Below, in pieces: positions 18,606 to 27,255 of a stretch of DNA of 64,000 nt (position 1 is its first letter; each line of letters starts with the position of its first letter). Origin of the DNA: Polynucleobacter sp. MWH-Braz-FAM2G. Lineage in GTDB: Bacteria; Pseudomonadota; Gammaproteobacteria; Burkholderiales; Burkholderiaceae. Position numbers and translations under genes: made by a program. Below the pieces are notes generated by a model, which was given only the letters and a program-made list of their open reading frames with translations, was not told the DNA's origin and ran no database searches. The stretch covers positions 2,005,424 through 2,069,423 of the forward strand of contig NZ_CP061300.1 of the NCBI RefSeq assembly GCF_018687635.1, written 5' to 3'.

Positions 18606-19484
18606 ATGGCGAATACTCAGTCTTTAACGCTTCGCTCGCCTGCCAAGCTCAACCTTTTTCTTCATATTGTTGGGCGAAGATCTGATGGCTATCATCTCCT
18701 GCAATCTGTATTTCAACTCATTGATTGGTGTGACACGCTTCACTTAAAAAAAGTTCCTGAGAACACTGTTAGGCGAATTAACCCTATCCCAGGGGTATCA
18801 CCCGAACAAGATTTGGTGGTTCGCGCTGCTAATTTGCTCAAAGATTTTTGCAACATTGAGGCTGGAGTAGAGATTGATCTTCAGAAAGAAATTCCGATGG
18901 GAGCAGGCATGGGGGGCGGCTCCTCAGATGCAGCAACAACACTAATTGGCCTGAATGCTCTTTGGAATCTCAATTTAAGCAAAGAAACACTTTGCACTCT
19001 TGGATTACAACTGGGCGCAGATGTCCCTTTCTTCATATTTGGTAAAAATGCGTTTGTTGAGGGAATTGGCGAAAAAATTCAAGAAATTTTTCTTGATACC
19101 CCCAATTTTTTGGTCATTTTTCCCAATAAAGGAATTCCGACCGTTAGCATTTTTCAAGACCCAGATTTGACCCGAGATCATGCTCAGATTACAATTGATG
19201 GCTTTCTTGCATCGCCATTGTTATTTCAATCAAACGATTGTCAGGCAGTAGCGGAGCGGATTTGCCCAGAAGTGAAGCAAGCTTTGGATTGGATTACCCA
19301 GGAATTACCGGGCTCACGGCCCCGAATGTCTGGTTCTGGTAGTAGCGTTTTTACAGTCTTGGACCCCAAGATTGAGCCCGCAAAACTAGAAAATCTTCTA
19401 CAAAATCTTCCTAAAGGGTGGGTAGGTCGAATTGTTCGGGGGCTAAATAAAAATCCCGCTTACAATTTGATTTCTTCAGATTAA
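18606..19484 (+). CDS. ispE: 4-diphosphocytidyl-2-C-methyl-D-erythritol kinase
   Basis: IspE phosphorylates CDP-methylerythritol in the non-mevalonate isoprenoid pathway. The 292-residue GHMP kinase has the N-terminal SPAKLNLFLHIVGRR motif near 11-25, the ATP loop PMGAGMGGGSSDAATT near 99-114 and the C-terminal SGSGSSVF near 241. It starts 6 bases after the LolB-fusion gene and ends 5 bases before tRNA-Gln, the order lolB-ispE-tRNA-Gln-prs typical of Betaproteobacteria. Confidence 0.97.
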   Translation: MANTQSLTLRSPAKLNLFLHIVGRRSDGYHLLQSVFQLIDWCDTLHLKKVPENTVRRINPIPGVSPEQDLVVRAANLLKDFCNIEAGVEIDLQKEIPMGAGMGGGSSDAATTLIGLNALWNLNLSKETLCTLGLQLGADVPFFIFGKNAFVEGIGEKIQEIFLDTPNFLVIFPNKGIPTVSIFQDPDLTRDHAQITIDGFLASPLLFQSNDCQAVAERICPEVKQALDWITQELPGSRPRMSGSGSSVFTVLDPKIEPAKLENLLQNLPKGWVGRIVRGLNKNPAYNLISSD

Positions 19485-19489
19485 GCTGT

Positions 19490-19566
19490 AGGGGAATCGC
19501 CAAGCTGGTTAAGGCACTGGATTTTGATTCCAGCATGCGAAGGTTCGAATCCTTCTTCCCCTGCCA
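19490..19566 (+). tRNA. tRNA-Gln(TTG)
   Basis: A full cloverleaf can be folded. The acceptor arms AGGGGAA (19490-19496) and TTCCCCT (19556-19562) pair perfectly, followed by discriminator G (19563) and an encoded CCA (19564-19566). The anticodon stem CTGGA/TCCAG closes a 7-base loop with TTG at 19524-19526. The T-loop GGTTCGAATCC is canonical. G73 fits glutamine identity. It lies between ispE and prs with no sign of its own promoter outside ispE. Confidence 0.97.
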
Positions 19567-19619
19567 AATACTGCAGAAACGACAAAGAAAACTTTTTGAC
19601 CCACAAAACCCTTAAGCCT

Positions 19620-20585
19620 ATGTCCTCCATAAACGCAGATTTATTGACACTTTTCACAGGCAACGCAAATCCCGTTTTAGCAGAGGCTGTAGCCAAAGAA
19701 CTCAATCTTCCAATGGGAAAAGCTTTTGTTGGCCGCTTTTCTGATGGTGAGATCCAAGTAGAAATTCAAGAAAACGTCCGCGGCAAAAATGTAGTCGTAA
19801 TCCAATCAACCTGCGCTCCCACAAACGATAGTTTGATGGAACTCATGATCATGATTGATGCCCTAAAACGAGCATCCGCAAGCCGCATAACCGCAGTGAT
19901 CCCTTACTTCGGTTATGCCCGTCAAGATCGTCGCCCGCGTTCTGCACGCGTTGCCATCTCTGCGCGCATTGTGGCAAATATGCTTCAGTCAGTTGCCGGT
20001 ATTGAACGTGTTTTGACGATGGATCTGCACGCAGACCAAATTCAGGGCTTTTTTGATATACCGGTAGATAACATTTACGCCTCCCCAGTTCTATTGGCGG
20101 ACTTACAAGCACAGAAGACCCAAAAAGACCTCATCATTGTTTCTCCAGATATTGGTGGTGTAGTCCGTGCACGTGCTATGGCCAAACAATTGGGCACAGA
20201 TTTAGCGATTATTGATAAACGTCGTCCAAAAGCAAATGTATCAGAAGTAATGCACCTCATCGGTGAAGTAGAAGGCCGTCACTGCGTCATCATGGATGAC
20301 ATCATTGACACAGGCGGAACCCTCTGTAAAGCCGCTGAAGCGCTCAAAGAACGTGGTGCCAAGGGAGTTACCGCCTACTGTACACATGCCGTCCTCTCCG
20401 GCGGCGCTGTAGCCCGAATTGCTGCATCCGAATTAGATGAGTTAGTCGTCACCGACACTATTCCTCTAACCCCAGAAGCCATGAAAGTAACCAAAATTCG
20501 CCAATTGAGCGTTGCTCCGATTCTTGCTGAAACCCTTTCTCGCATTAGCAAGGGTGATTCAGTGATGTCGATGTTTGCTGAATAA
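19620..20585 (+). CDS. prs: Ribose-phosphate pyrophosphokinase
   Basis: Prs makes PRPP from ribose 5-phosphate and ATP for nucleotide, His, Trp and NAD synthesis. ATG at 19620 gives 321 residues (E. coli has 315); upstream in-frame starts run into tRNA-Gln and are rejected. The protein has [10 protein letters not shown] near 39-48, the catalytic histidine/ATP flexible loop YARQDRR near 97-103 and the PRPP-binding loop [11 protein letters not shown] near 222-232. It lies 53 bases after the tRNA and before rplY. Confidence 0.97.
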   Translation: MSSINADLLTLFTGNANPVLAEAVAKELNLPMGKAFVGRFSDGEIQVEIQENVRGKNVVVIQSTCAPTNDSLMELMIMIDALKRASASRITAVIPYFGYARQDRRPRSARVAISARIVANMLQSVAGIERVLTMDLHADQIQGFFDIPVDNIYASPVLLADLQAQKTQKDLIIVSPDIGGVVRARAMAKQLGTDLAIIDKRRPKANVSEVMHLIGEVEGRHCVIMDDIIDTGGTLCKAAEALKERGAKGVTAYCTHAVLSGGAVARIAASELDELVVTDTIPLTPEAMKVTKIRQLSVAPILAETLSRISKGDSVMSMFAE

Positions 20586-20618
20586 GCCAAAAATCAACGT
20601 TTTACCCCGATTTTTGGC
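20586..20618 (+). terminator. Inverted repeat after prs, possible terminator
   Basis: A perfect 10-bp inverted repeat (GCCAAAAATC at 20586-20595, GATTTTTGGC at 20609-20618, 13-base loop) starts right at the prs stop and is followed by AGTTTTATGCCTTTT. The stem is AT-rich, so it could be a weak terminator or attenuator before the rplY promoter. Confidence 0.4.
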
Positions 20619-20659
20619 AGTTTTATGCCTTTTCTAGGCAAAAACATCCATTTCCACGA

Positions 20660-20665
20660 TATAAT
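20660..20665 (+). promoter_or_regulatory. Likely -10 element of the rplY promoter
   Basis: A perfect TATAAT occurs 56 bases before the rplY start codon, in a 136-base gap. No good -35 hexamer is at the right distance (GGCAAA at 20637-20642 is the base set there). Strong ribosomal-protein expression and the preceding inverted repeat make an independent promoter plausible. Confidence 0.5.
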
Positions 20666-20721
20666 CAAAGGCTTTTCTGTTTGGTCGCGAACGGAAATTA
20701 ACCTTAACTAGGGAATTAATT

Positions 20722-21366
20722 ATGAAAGTAGTAGCCTTTGAAAGAAGCGTACAAGGAACGGGTGCGAGCCGCCGTCTGCGCAATTCTGGAAAAACTCCAG
20801 GAATCGTTTACGGTAGTCAAGATCCAGCCATGGTCATCGAGTTAGACCATAACGCGTTATTCCATGCTCTCCGTAAAGAAGCATTCCACTCATCTATTTT
20901 GGATTTGGAAGTTGGAGGTAAGACACAAAAAGTGTTGTTACGCGATTACCAGATGCATCCATTTAAGCCATTGGTATTGCACATTGACTTCCAGCGCGTT
21001 TCTGCGACCGAGAAAGTACATATGCGCGTTCCGTTGCACTTCACAAATGCTGAAACTTCAGCTGCCGTGAAATTGCAAGGCGCTGTTATCAGCCACGTAC
21101 TTAACGAAATCGAAGTATCTTGCCTCCCTGCAGATTTGCCAGAGTTCATTGAGGTAGATTTATCCAAGATTGAAGTTGGACATGGTATTCACGCTAAAGA
21201 TATTGCATTGCCAAAAGGCGTTACCTTGGTATTGCATGTTGAGCAAGAAAATCCAGTGCTTGTAAATGCACGTATCCCAGCAGTTAAAGCTGCTGAGTCT
21301 GCTGAAGCTCCTGTTGCTCCAGCGGCTGCAGCTCCTGCTGCTGATGCGGGTAAGGACAAAGCTTAA
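20722..21366 (+). CDS. rplY: 50S ribosomal protein L25 (CTC/TL5 type)
   Basis: This 214-residue protein is the long L25 form that binds 5S rRNA, with an N-terminal L25 domain (about 1-95) and a C-terminal TL5/CTC beta domain (about 96-190). The start [20 protein letters not shown] is characteristic. It ends in an Ala/Pro-rich tail common in Burkholderiales. GGGAATTAATT precedes the ATG. A strong hairpin terminator follows the stop. Confidence 0.97.
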   Translation: MKVVAFERSVQGTGASRRLRNSGKTPGIVYGSQDPAMVIELDHNALFHALRKEAFHSSILDLEVGGKTQKVLLRDYQMHPFKPLVLHIDFQRVSATEKVHMRVPLHFTNAETSAAVKLQGAVISHVLNEIEVSCLPADLPEFIEVDLSKIEVGHGIHAKDIALPKGVTLVLHVEQENPVLVNARIPAVKAAESAEAPVAPAAAAPAADAGKDKA

Positions 21367-21390
21367 TTTTTAGCTTAAGCTCTTATTTAA

Positions 21391-21418
21391 GAAAGCCCGC
21401 TTATGCGGGCTTTCTTAT
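21391..21418 (+). terminator. Rho-independent terminator of rplY
   Basis: GAAAGCCCGC (21391-21400) pairs perfectly with GCGGGCTTTC (21405-21414) around a TTAT loop and is followed by TTATTT. It separates rplY from pth. Confidence 0.88.
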
Positions 21419-21472
21419 TTGCTCATTTCATTTCTTTTTGGCGAAATACTTTTATATCTTTAAACTCTCTGC

Positions 21473-22063
21473 ATGACTAAATTAATTGTTGGCCTAGGCA
21501 ACCCCGGAGATGAGCACGAAGCAGATCGACACAATGCTGGCTTTTGGTTTGTTGACGCCCTAGCAAAACAATTCGACATTCGTTTTGAATCTGAGAAACG
21601 TTTTCATGGCAAGGTAGGTAAAACTAAATGGGAAGGTGAGGATCTTTATCTTCTTAAGCCAAGCACTTATATGAATTTGAGTGGTCAATCCGTTGGAGCG
21701 CTATGTCGCTTTCATAAAATTACTCCCGCAGATATTTTGGTAGTTCAAGATGAGCTTGATCTAAAACCGGGAACGGCGCGCCTGAAATTAGGCGGTGGCA
21801 CTGGCGGACACAATGGCTTGAAAGATATTCAGGCGCATTTAAGCACCCCTGATTATTGGCGCTTACGCCTAGGTATTGGCCATCCGAGAGATTTAGCAGG
21901 GGATGGTCGCCCCATGGATGTTGCGGATTATGTACTACGCAGACCTCAGTTAGCCGAGCAAAAACTCATTGATACCAGTATTGAGAATGGCCTGCAAATA
22001 TTGCCACTCTTTTTAAAAGGCGATACCCAAACCGCGATGATGGAATTGCACTCGAAGGGATAG
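21473..22063 (+). CDS. pth: Peptidyl-tRNA hydrolase
   Basis: Pth releases peptidyl-tRNAs that drop off ribosomes. The 196-residue protein begins with the family signature LIVGLGNPGDEHEADRHNAGF, including the conserved NAGF with the active-site histidine just before it. The second signature KPSTYMNLSGQSV is near 63-75 and GGGTGGHNGLKDI is near 103-115. It stands alone after the rplY terminator and is convergent with the ferredoxin gene, leaving 16 bases between them. Confidence 0.97.
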   Translation: MTKLIVGLGNPGDEHEADRHNAGFWFVDALAKQFDIRFESEKRFHGKVGKTKWEGEDLYLLKPSTYMNLSGQSVGALCRFHKITPADILVVQDELDLKPGTARLKLGGGTGGHNGLKDIQAHLSTPDYWRLRLGIGHPRDLAGDGRPMDVADYVLRRPQLAEQKLIDTSIENGLQILPLFLKGDTQTAMMELHSKG

Positions 22064-22079
22064 TGTAGGCCTGACTCAG

Positions 22080-22349
<270 letters not shown>

Positions 22350-22362
22350 TTACTGACTAACC

Positions 22363-22860
22363 TCACTCTTTATTCTGAGCGCCAGAGGCAATTTTTTTAA
22401 CCAACCATTTCTCTACAGAAGGAAATACAAATTTGCTCACATCACCGCCCATAGAGGCAATCTCACGAACAAAGGTACCAGAGATAAATTGATACTGATC
22501 AGATGGCGTTAAAAATAAAGTTTCAACATCAGGCAATAGGTAACGATTCATACCTGCCATTTGAAATTCATACTCAAAATCAGATACTGCTCGCAATCCA
22601 CGAACGATCACTCGCGCGTTATGTTCGCGGGCAAAATCCTTCAACAAGCCACTAAAGCCAACCACTTTTACATTTGGATAATGGCCAAGCACTTCCTTTG
22701 CGATATCTATGCGCTCTTCTAAGGTAAAGAATGGACGCTTACTGCGACTATCAGCAACACCCACAATTAATTCGGTAAAGATGCTTGATGCGCGTCGCAC
22801 CAAATCCTCGTGACCACGAGTAAATGGATCAAATGTTCCAGGATATACAGCAACAGTCAT
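22363..22860 (-). CDS. coaD: Phosphopantetheine adenylyltransferase
   Basis: CoaD adenylates 4'-phosphopantetheine in coenzyme A synthesis. The 165-residue protein begins [20 protein letters not shown], containing the TxGHxxL-type nucleotidyltransferase motif, and has the conserved [13 protein letters not shown] near 90-102 and [13 protein letters not shown] near 131-143. The length is normal. It lies 36 bases after rsmD on the same strand, a pairing widespread in bacteria. Confidence 0.97.
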   Translation of the reverse strand: MTVAVYPGTFDPFTRGHEDLVRRASSIFTELIVGVADSRSKRPFFTLEERIDIAKEVLGHYPNVKVVGFSGLLKDFAREHNARVIVRGLRAVSDFEYEFQMAGMNRYLLPDVETLFLTPSDQYQFISGTFVREIASMGGDVSKFVFPSVEKWLVKKIASGAQNKE

Positions 22861-22896
22861 AAGACTCCTAAGGCTTTTTCGGCTACAGGCAAGAGT

Positions 22897-23535
22897 TTAG
22901 CCTTTTCCACCACGAAAAAGACAAGCTTTTACCTGCCCAGCCTCTAAGTATTTTCCACAATGCCATTCCGGGAGGAGAGCTTCCAGCTCTTCACGCTGTC
23001 GACTAGAGGGAAATTCCACGTAAATACCGCCTCCAGCAGAGTCATCACAGACTCTGCCAGCCTCAATGACGGCTCGATCCAACAGACTTGAGTCCTGAAA
23101 TGGAGGATCAATGAAAATTAAATTGCTGGAACGATTTGGCTGTTGCTTCAGAAATTCAAGACTATCTCGTTGCAATATTTCTACATGCCCAGATGCTGGG
23201 GATGACTGTAATAAAGCAAAATTAGTGTTGAGGTTTGCACAAGCCTTTTTTTCTTTTTCCAATAAAACTACTAACGCAGCGCCTCTTGAGGCAGCCTCAA
23301 ATCCTAAAGCGCCAGTTCCTGCAAAGAGATCCAAGCAACGCAAGCCCGTCAAATCCTGCCCCAACCAGTTAAATAGAGTTTCGCGTATGCGATCGGTCGT
23401 TGGGCGTAATCCTGGAAGATCTAGAACGGTTATCAGACGACTTCTCCAATTGCCGCCAATAATTCGAATTTTCTTGGGCAGCTCTTTTTTTAAGGTCTTA
23501 ATGGGCTTATTTATTTTTTGCTCCCAAGACAACAA
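22897..23535 (-). CDS. rsmD: 16S rRNA (guanine966-N2)-methyltransferase RsmD
   Basis: RsmD methylates G966 of 16S rRNA. The core IRIIGGNWRSR, LRPTTDRIRETLFNWL, CLDLFAGTGALGFEA and the catalytic FIDPPF are all present. The start is uncertain: no in-frame ATG occurs before the core. The candidates are two successive TTG codons at 23535 and 23532, which lie inside the end of the upstream M16 gene, giving 212 or 211 residues. The overlap of about 29 bases suggests translational coupling with the peptidase gene. Confidence 0.93.
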   Translation of the reverse strand: MLSWEQKINKPIKTLKKELPKKIRIIGGNWRSRLITVLDLPGLRPTTDRIRETLFNWLGQDLTGLRCLDLFAGTGALGFEAASRGAALVVLLEKEKKACANLNTNFALLQSSPASGHVEILQRDSLEFLKQQPNRSSNLIFIDPPFQDSSLLDRAVIEAGRVCDDSAGGGIYVEFPSSRQREELEALLPEWHCGKYLEAGQVKACLFRGGKG

Positions 23536-24844
23536 TCTTCATTCGATCCATTGCAAGGTATTTTTGAAATGCCGCCCTCACTTGCTCCAATGTAACTGCC
23601 TCGACTTTCTTAGTCCATACATCCATCGTATCTAAAGGCAAATCATTCCAAGCGATTGAAGAAACGTTATCCAATAACTTACGATTGTTATCTATACGAA
23701 GAGGATAGCCATTAATTAAGTTTGCTTTTGCAGCCTCAAGTTCAGATGGCAAAGGTCCATCAGCAATAAATTGCGCAATAGTCGAGCTCATCACATCTAA
23801 AGCTAAGCTAGCCTGATCACTCTTCGTTTGTAGTCCAGCTTGGAAAATGCCATTCTCTTTTCCGGGGGCAAAATAACTAAACACGCTGTATGCAAGCCCC
23901 CTCTTTTCTCGCACCTCTGACATCAAACGAGAAACAAAGCCACCACCACCCAGGATATAGTTGCCCACAAGCAAGGGAAAGTAATCGGGATTACTACGCG
24001 CCACCGCAGTCATCCCCATTGCTATATGTGCTTGCTGAGAGTCAAAAGGAATAAATATCTCTCGCTGAGCCAAAGGCTCAATGGGAGAGCGCTCTAATTC
24101 AGGCAACTTCGGAATCGGCTGACTATTTGAAGGAATTTGCTTTAACAAACTTTGCACGATTTCATTAGCCTGCGAACGATCAACATCCCCAACTATGCTC
24201 ACAATCATGCGATCACCGCGGTAAAACTGTTTATGAAATTGCGTTAAATCAGCAGGTGTTACTGCAGCAATTGACTTGGTTGTTGGGGCATTGGCTAATG
24301 GATAATTTCCATAAACTGATTTTTTGAAACGGCGCTCAAGAACAAACTCAGGCTTTGTCTCCGCTTCTTGCAAACTCGTGATTGTTCTCTGCTTTTCACG
24401 TTCTACAATTTTTGGATCATAAGTTGGTGAGCTCAACATCGCAGCAGCTAATTGAACCGCCCTATCGCGCAAGTCTTTTCTACTCAAACTACGAATGCGC
24501 AAAATTGCGCGCTCACCGCCAACAGACAATCCAATATTGGCGCCTAAATCAGCAATTTCATCGGCAATTTGAGCTTCACTTAAAATCCCTTTTTCACCTC
24601 TAGCGCCATAATTCATTAGGCCTGCAGTCATGTCTGCCAAACCGCTCTTGTTGGGAGGGTCATAACGATCGCCAGCATCAATGCTGACCTCAATATCCAC
24701 CATAGGCAAGGCTTTAGTTTGTACTAGATATGCCTTAGCGCCTTTATAACCATCTAATTTTTCAATTGGCAAAATGGCATTTGCATTCCCGATATATACC
24801 AAAGTTAAGAGGCATGTTGAAATAAGCTGGTATGTAAACCTCAT
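23507..24844 (-). CDS. M16-family peptidase homologue, probably non-catalytic subunit
   Basis: The 445-residue protein has a signal peptide (hydrophobic start, cleavage after about NANA, residue 23) and the two M16 domains. Where active M16 peptidases have the zinc motif HxxEH, it reads ADMTAG (within SGLADMTAGLMNYGA), so the zinc ligands are missing. The C-terminal domain keeps GGGGFVSRLMSEVREKRGLAYSV. It overlaps the active M16 gene by 4 bases (ATGA). By analogy with other M16B pairs it probably forms a heterodimer in the periplasm with that protein. Confidence 0.85.
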   Translation of the reverse strand: MRFTYQLISTCLLTLVYIGNANAILPIEKLDGYKGAKAYLVQTKALPMVDIEVSIDAGDRYDPPNKSGLADMTAGLMNYGARGEKGILSEAQIADEIADLGANIGLSVGGERAILRIRSLSRKDLRDRAVQLAAAMLSSPTYDPKIVEREKQRTITSLQEAETKPEFVLERRFKKSVYGNYPLANAPTTKSIAAVTPADLTQFHKQFYRGDRMIVSIVGDVDRSQANEIVQSLLKQIPSNSQPIPKLPELERSPIEPLAQREIFIPFDSQQAHIAMGMTAVARSNPDYFPLLVGNYILGGGGFVSRLMSEVREKRGLAYSVFSYFAPGKENGIFQAGLQTKSDQASLALDVMSSTIAQFIADGPLPSELEAAKANLINGYPLRIDNNRKLLDNVSSIAWNDLPLDTMDVWTKKVEAVTLEQVRAAFQKYLAMDRMKIVVLGAKNK

Positions 24845-26208
24845 TTCTTACCCTCCATGCCATTAGCTTGACGAGCTTGTGGATCAAGCACCGCAATCGT
24901 CAAGCCCTCATCTACTAGGTATTTTTTGGCAACCGCCTGAACTTGATCAGGCGTAATGGTCTGCATTTTTTCCAGCATGTAATCAATGTCTTTCCAAGAG
25001 AAACCAGCCATCTCAGTGCTACCAATTTCCATGGCTTGTCCAAAGATAGAATCGCGCTTATAGATTTGCTCTGACAAAATGCGCACCTTAATTCTCTTGA
25101 GTTCCGACTCTAGTATTCCCTTTTGCTTTAGATCATCAAGAGCCTTCCGAATACTTGCCTGCGCCTGATCAACCGTCTTACCCTTCGCCATAGTTGCGCT
25201 AATTAGAAACAGCTCCGGTCCGCGAGAGATCATGTCGTAACCCACACCAACATCATTCACCACTTTTTCTTGCTTAACGAGCGTACGATTCAAGCGAGCA
25301 TTGTCATAACCATCAAGGACTGCTGTCAGCAGCTCAAGAGCGTATGGTTCGGGATCATCCAACTTCCCAGGCTCTAGGCGGGGCGCCTTCCAGGCCATTG
25401 CCAACTGAGCACTGTCAGCTGGCGCTTTCACTTGGACCCGCTTCATCCCTTTTTGAGGTGGCTCAATCTGTGGTTTGCGAACAGGCAACTCGTGAGCAGT
25501 TGCAGCCCCATAATATTTCTCCACCAAGCCCAACACTTTTTTGGCGTCGACATCCCCAGTGATTACGACTGTCGCATTATTTGGTGCGTACCAACTACGA
25601 TACCAATCACGCGCATCAGATGCCTTCATGTTCTGTAAGTCATTCATCCATCCTATGACGGGATGACGATAAGGCGAGCTCATGTAAGCAGTAGCCATGA
25701 GCGATTCATTTAACAAACTGCTTGGATTGTCTTCCGTCCTTAAACGACGTTCTTCCATGATGACTTGAATTTCTTTTAAGAACTCAGCATTATCAAAGTT
25801 CAGATTAGACATGCGATCTGCTTCAAGTTTAATAACGTCTTCTAATTTTGATTTTTCAACTTGTTGAAAGTAAGCAGTGTAATCACGGGAAGTAAAAGCA
25901 TTTTCACGGCCCCCAACAGCTGCGACTAAACGCGAAAATTCACCCGCCTTCACCTTATCGGTACCCTTAAACATCATGTGTTCAAGTACGTGGGCAACGC
26001 CTGTCTTACCATTTACCTCATCCATAGAGCCTGCGCGATACCAAACCATATGAGCTACTGTTGGAGCGCGATGGTCCTCTCTGACAATCAACTTCAGTCC
26101 ATTACTTAATTGATATTGATGGGTATCTGATGACTCAGCGCTAATAGCCCAATTGAACTGGGCAAATAACAAGAATAAGAAGAAAATTCGGAGTAAATTG
26201 GAAAGCAT
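24841..26208 (-). CDS. M16-family zinc peptidase
   Basis: This 455-residue periplasmic protease has a signal peptide (cleavage after about residue 23) and the inverted zinc motif HVLEH in GVAHVLEHMMFKG, with the downstream glutamate region EADRMSNLNF supplying the third ligand. It resembles mitochondrial-processing-peptidase beta subunits and PqqL-like zinc proteases. The adjacent M16 gene lacks the motif. Together they form an active/inactive pair found beside rsmD-coaD and ftsY in many Betaproteobacteria. Substrates are not known. Confidence 0.9.
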   Translation of the reverse strand: MLSNLLRIFFLFLLFAQFNWAISAESSDTHQYQLSNGLKLIVREDHRAPTVAHMVWYRAGSMDEVNGKTGVAHVLEHMMFKGTDKVKAGEFSRLVAAVGGRENAFTSRDYTAYFQQVEKSKLEDVIKLEADRMSNLNFDNAEFLKEIQVIMEERRLRTEDNPSSLLNESLMATAYMSSPYRHPVIGWMNDLQNMKASDARDWYRSWYAPNNATVVITGDVDAKKVLGLVEKYYGAATAHELPVRKPQIEPPQKGMKRVQVKAPADSAQLAMAWKAPRLEPGKLDDPEPYALELLTAVLDGYDNARLNRTLVKQEKVVNDVGVGYDMISRGPELFLISATMAKGKTVDQAQASIRKALDDLKQKGILESELKRIKVRILSEQIYKRDSIFGQAMEIGSTEMAGFSWKDIDYMLEKMQTITPDQVQAVAKKYLVDEGLTIAVLDPQARQANGMEGKK

Positions 26209-26271
26209 CTGCTAAATCACCATATCCCAAGAATTAAATTGATAAGATGCAAGTTTTAAATTGTATCGATT

Positions 26272-27162
26272 ATGTTTGGCTTACGTAAAACCCTCGGATC
26301 CCTTTTTAAATCAAGCAAAGTTGACGAATCTTGGTTTGATGCATTAGAAGACTCACTCATTCAAAGCGATGTGGGACTTCCTACGACCGAACAACTCATT
26401 AGCAAACTTCGTAAAGCCGCAAAATCAGAAAAAGCTTCTAGCCCAGAAGAGTTGCGAGCACTCCTTATTGAAGAGGTCAGCTCTTTGCTTGGCGCAATTG
26501 AACTGTCGCCAAACCCATTATTTGCCAATCAAAAAGTGAATATTCCAGAAGTATGGTTAGTAGTAGGGGTAAATGGCGCAGGCAAGACCACAACCATTGG
26601 CAAACTTTGCAGATTATTTCAATCTCAAGGCAAATCAGTCCTATTGGCCGCTGGAGATACCTTCAGGGCGGCCGCCCGCAATCAATTACAAGAATGGGGT
26701 GGTCGCAACCAAGTTGATGTCATTACTCAAGAAGGTGGTGATGCCGCTGCTGTTGCACATGATGCAATTCACGCTGCCATTTCACGTAAATGCGACATTC
26801 TTATTATTGATACAGCAGGTCGACTTGCCACTCAAGACCATTTGATGGAAGAGCTCAAAAAAGTAAAGCGAGTAATCGGCAAAGCTCTTCCTGGCGCACC
26901 TCACCATACATTGCTCGTTCTAGATGGCAATACAGGACAGAACGGCTTAAGCCAAGTTAAGGCCTTTCATGCAGCCCTAGGACTAACTGGAATCATTGTT
27001 ACGAAGCTTGATGGCACCGCCAAAGGCGGTGTTATTTGCGCATTAGCCCACACCCTGCAAGAAGCGCCAAAACCATTTGTTCTTGCCCTTGGTAAAGGCG
27101 AAGGAATTGAAGATTTAGCCCCCTTTACAGCAGGGCAATATTCCTCTGAATTATTCAATTAA
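26272..27162 (+). CDS. ftsY: Signal recognition particle receptor FtsY
   Basis: FtsY is the SRP receptor GTPase that docks nascent membrane proteins at SecYEG. The 296-residue protein has the NG domain: helical N domain (about 1-80), G1 GVNGAGKTTTIGKL near 101-114, the DTFRAAARNQL insertion motif near 129-139, DTAGR near 181-185 and TKLDGTAKGGV near 243-253. The acidic A domain of E. coli FtsY (about 200 residues) is absent, a compact form seen in many bacteria. It is divergent from the M16 genes and followed by rpoH. Confidence 0.96.
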   Translation: MFGLRKTLGSLFKSSKVDESWFDALEDSLIQSDVGLPTTEQLISKLRKAAKSEKASSPEELRALLIEEVSSLLGAIELSPNPLFANQKVNIPEVWLVVGVNGAGKTTTIGKLCRLFQSQGKSVLLAAGDTFRAAARNQLQEWGGRNQVDVITQEGGDAAAVAHDAIHAAISRKCDILIIDTAGRLATQDHLMEELKKVKRVIGKALPGAPHHTLLVLDGNTGQNGLSQVKAFHAALGLTGIIVTKLDGTAKGGVICALAHTLQEAPKPFVLALGKGEGIEDLAPFTAGQYSSELFN

Positions 27163-27190
27163 ATCAATAACTTGTAAGCCTTTAAAACCA

Positions 27191-27217
27191 TTAGCACTCT
27201 ATTGACAAGAGTGCTAA
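27191..27217 (+). promoter_or_regulatory. CIRCE operator (HrcA site) upstream of rpoH
   Basis: TTAGCACTC (27191-27199), a 9-base spacer and GAGTGCTAA (27209-27217) reproduce the CIRCE consensus (TTAGCACTC-N9-GAGTGCTAA) exactly. A perfect -35 hexamer TTGACA (27202-27207) lies within the spacer, with a possible -10 TCTATT at 27226-27231 (18-base spacing), so HrcA binding would block this promoter. The element is 38 bases before the rpoH ATG. HrcA itself is not encoded in the window. Confidence 0.92.
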
Positions 27218-27255
27218 AATAGAACTCTATTAACACCTCATATTTATAAGAAAAA

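Noticed and set aside
19524..19619. Upstream extension of prs through tRNA-Gln
   Set aside because: The extra residues are the translation of the tRNA gene; the ATG at 19620 matches the family start.
21301..21366. Repeat array in the rplY end
   Set aside because: The Ala/Pro codon repetition is an ordinary low-complexity tail of L25 in Burkholderiales.
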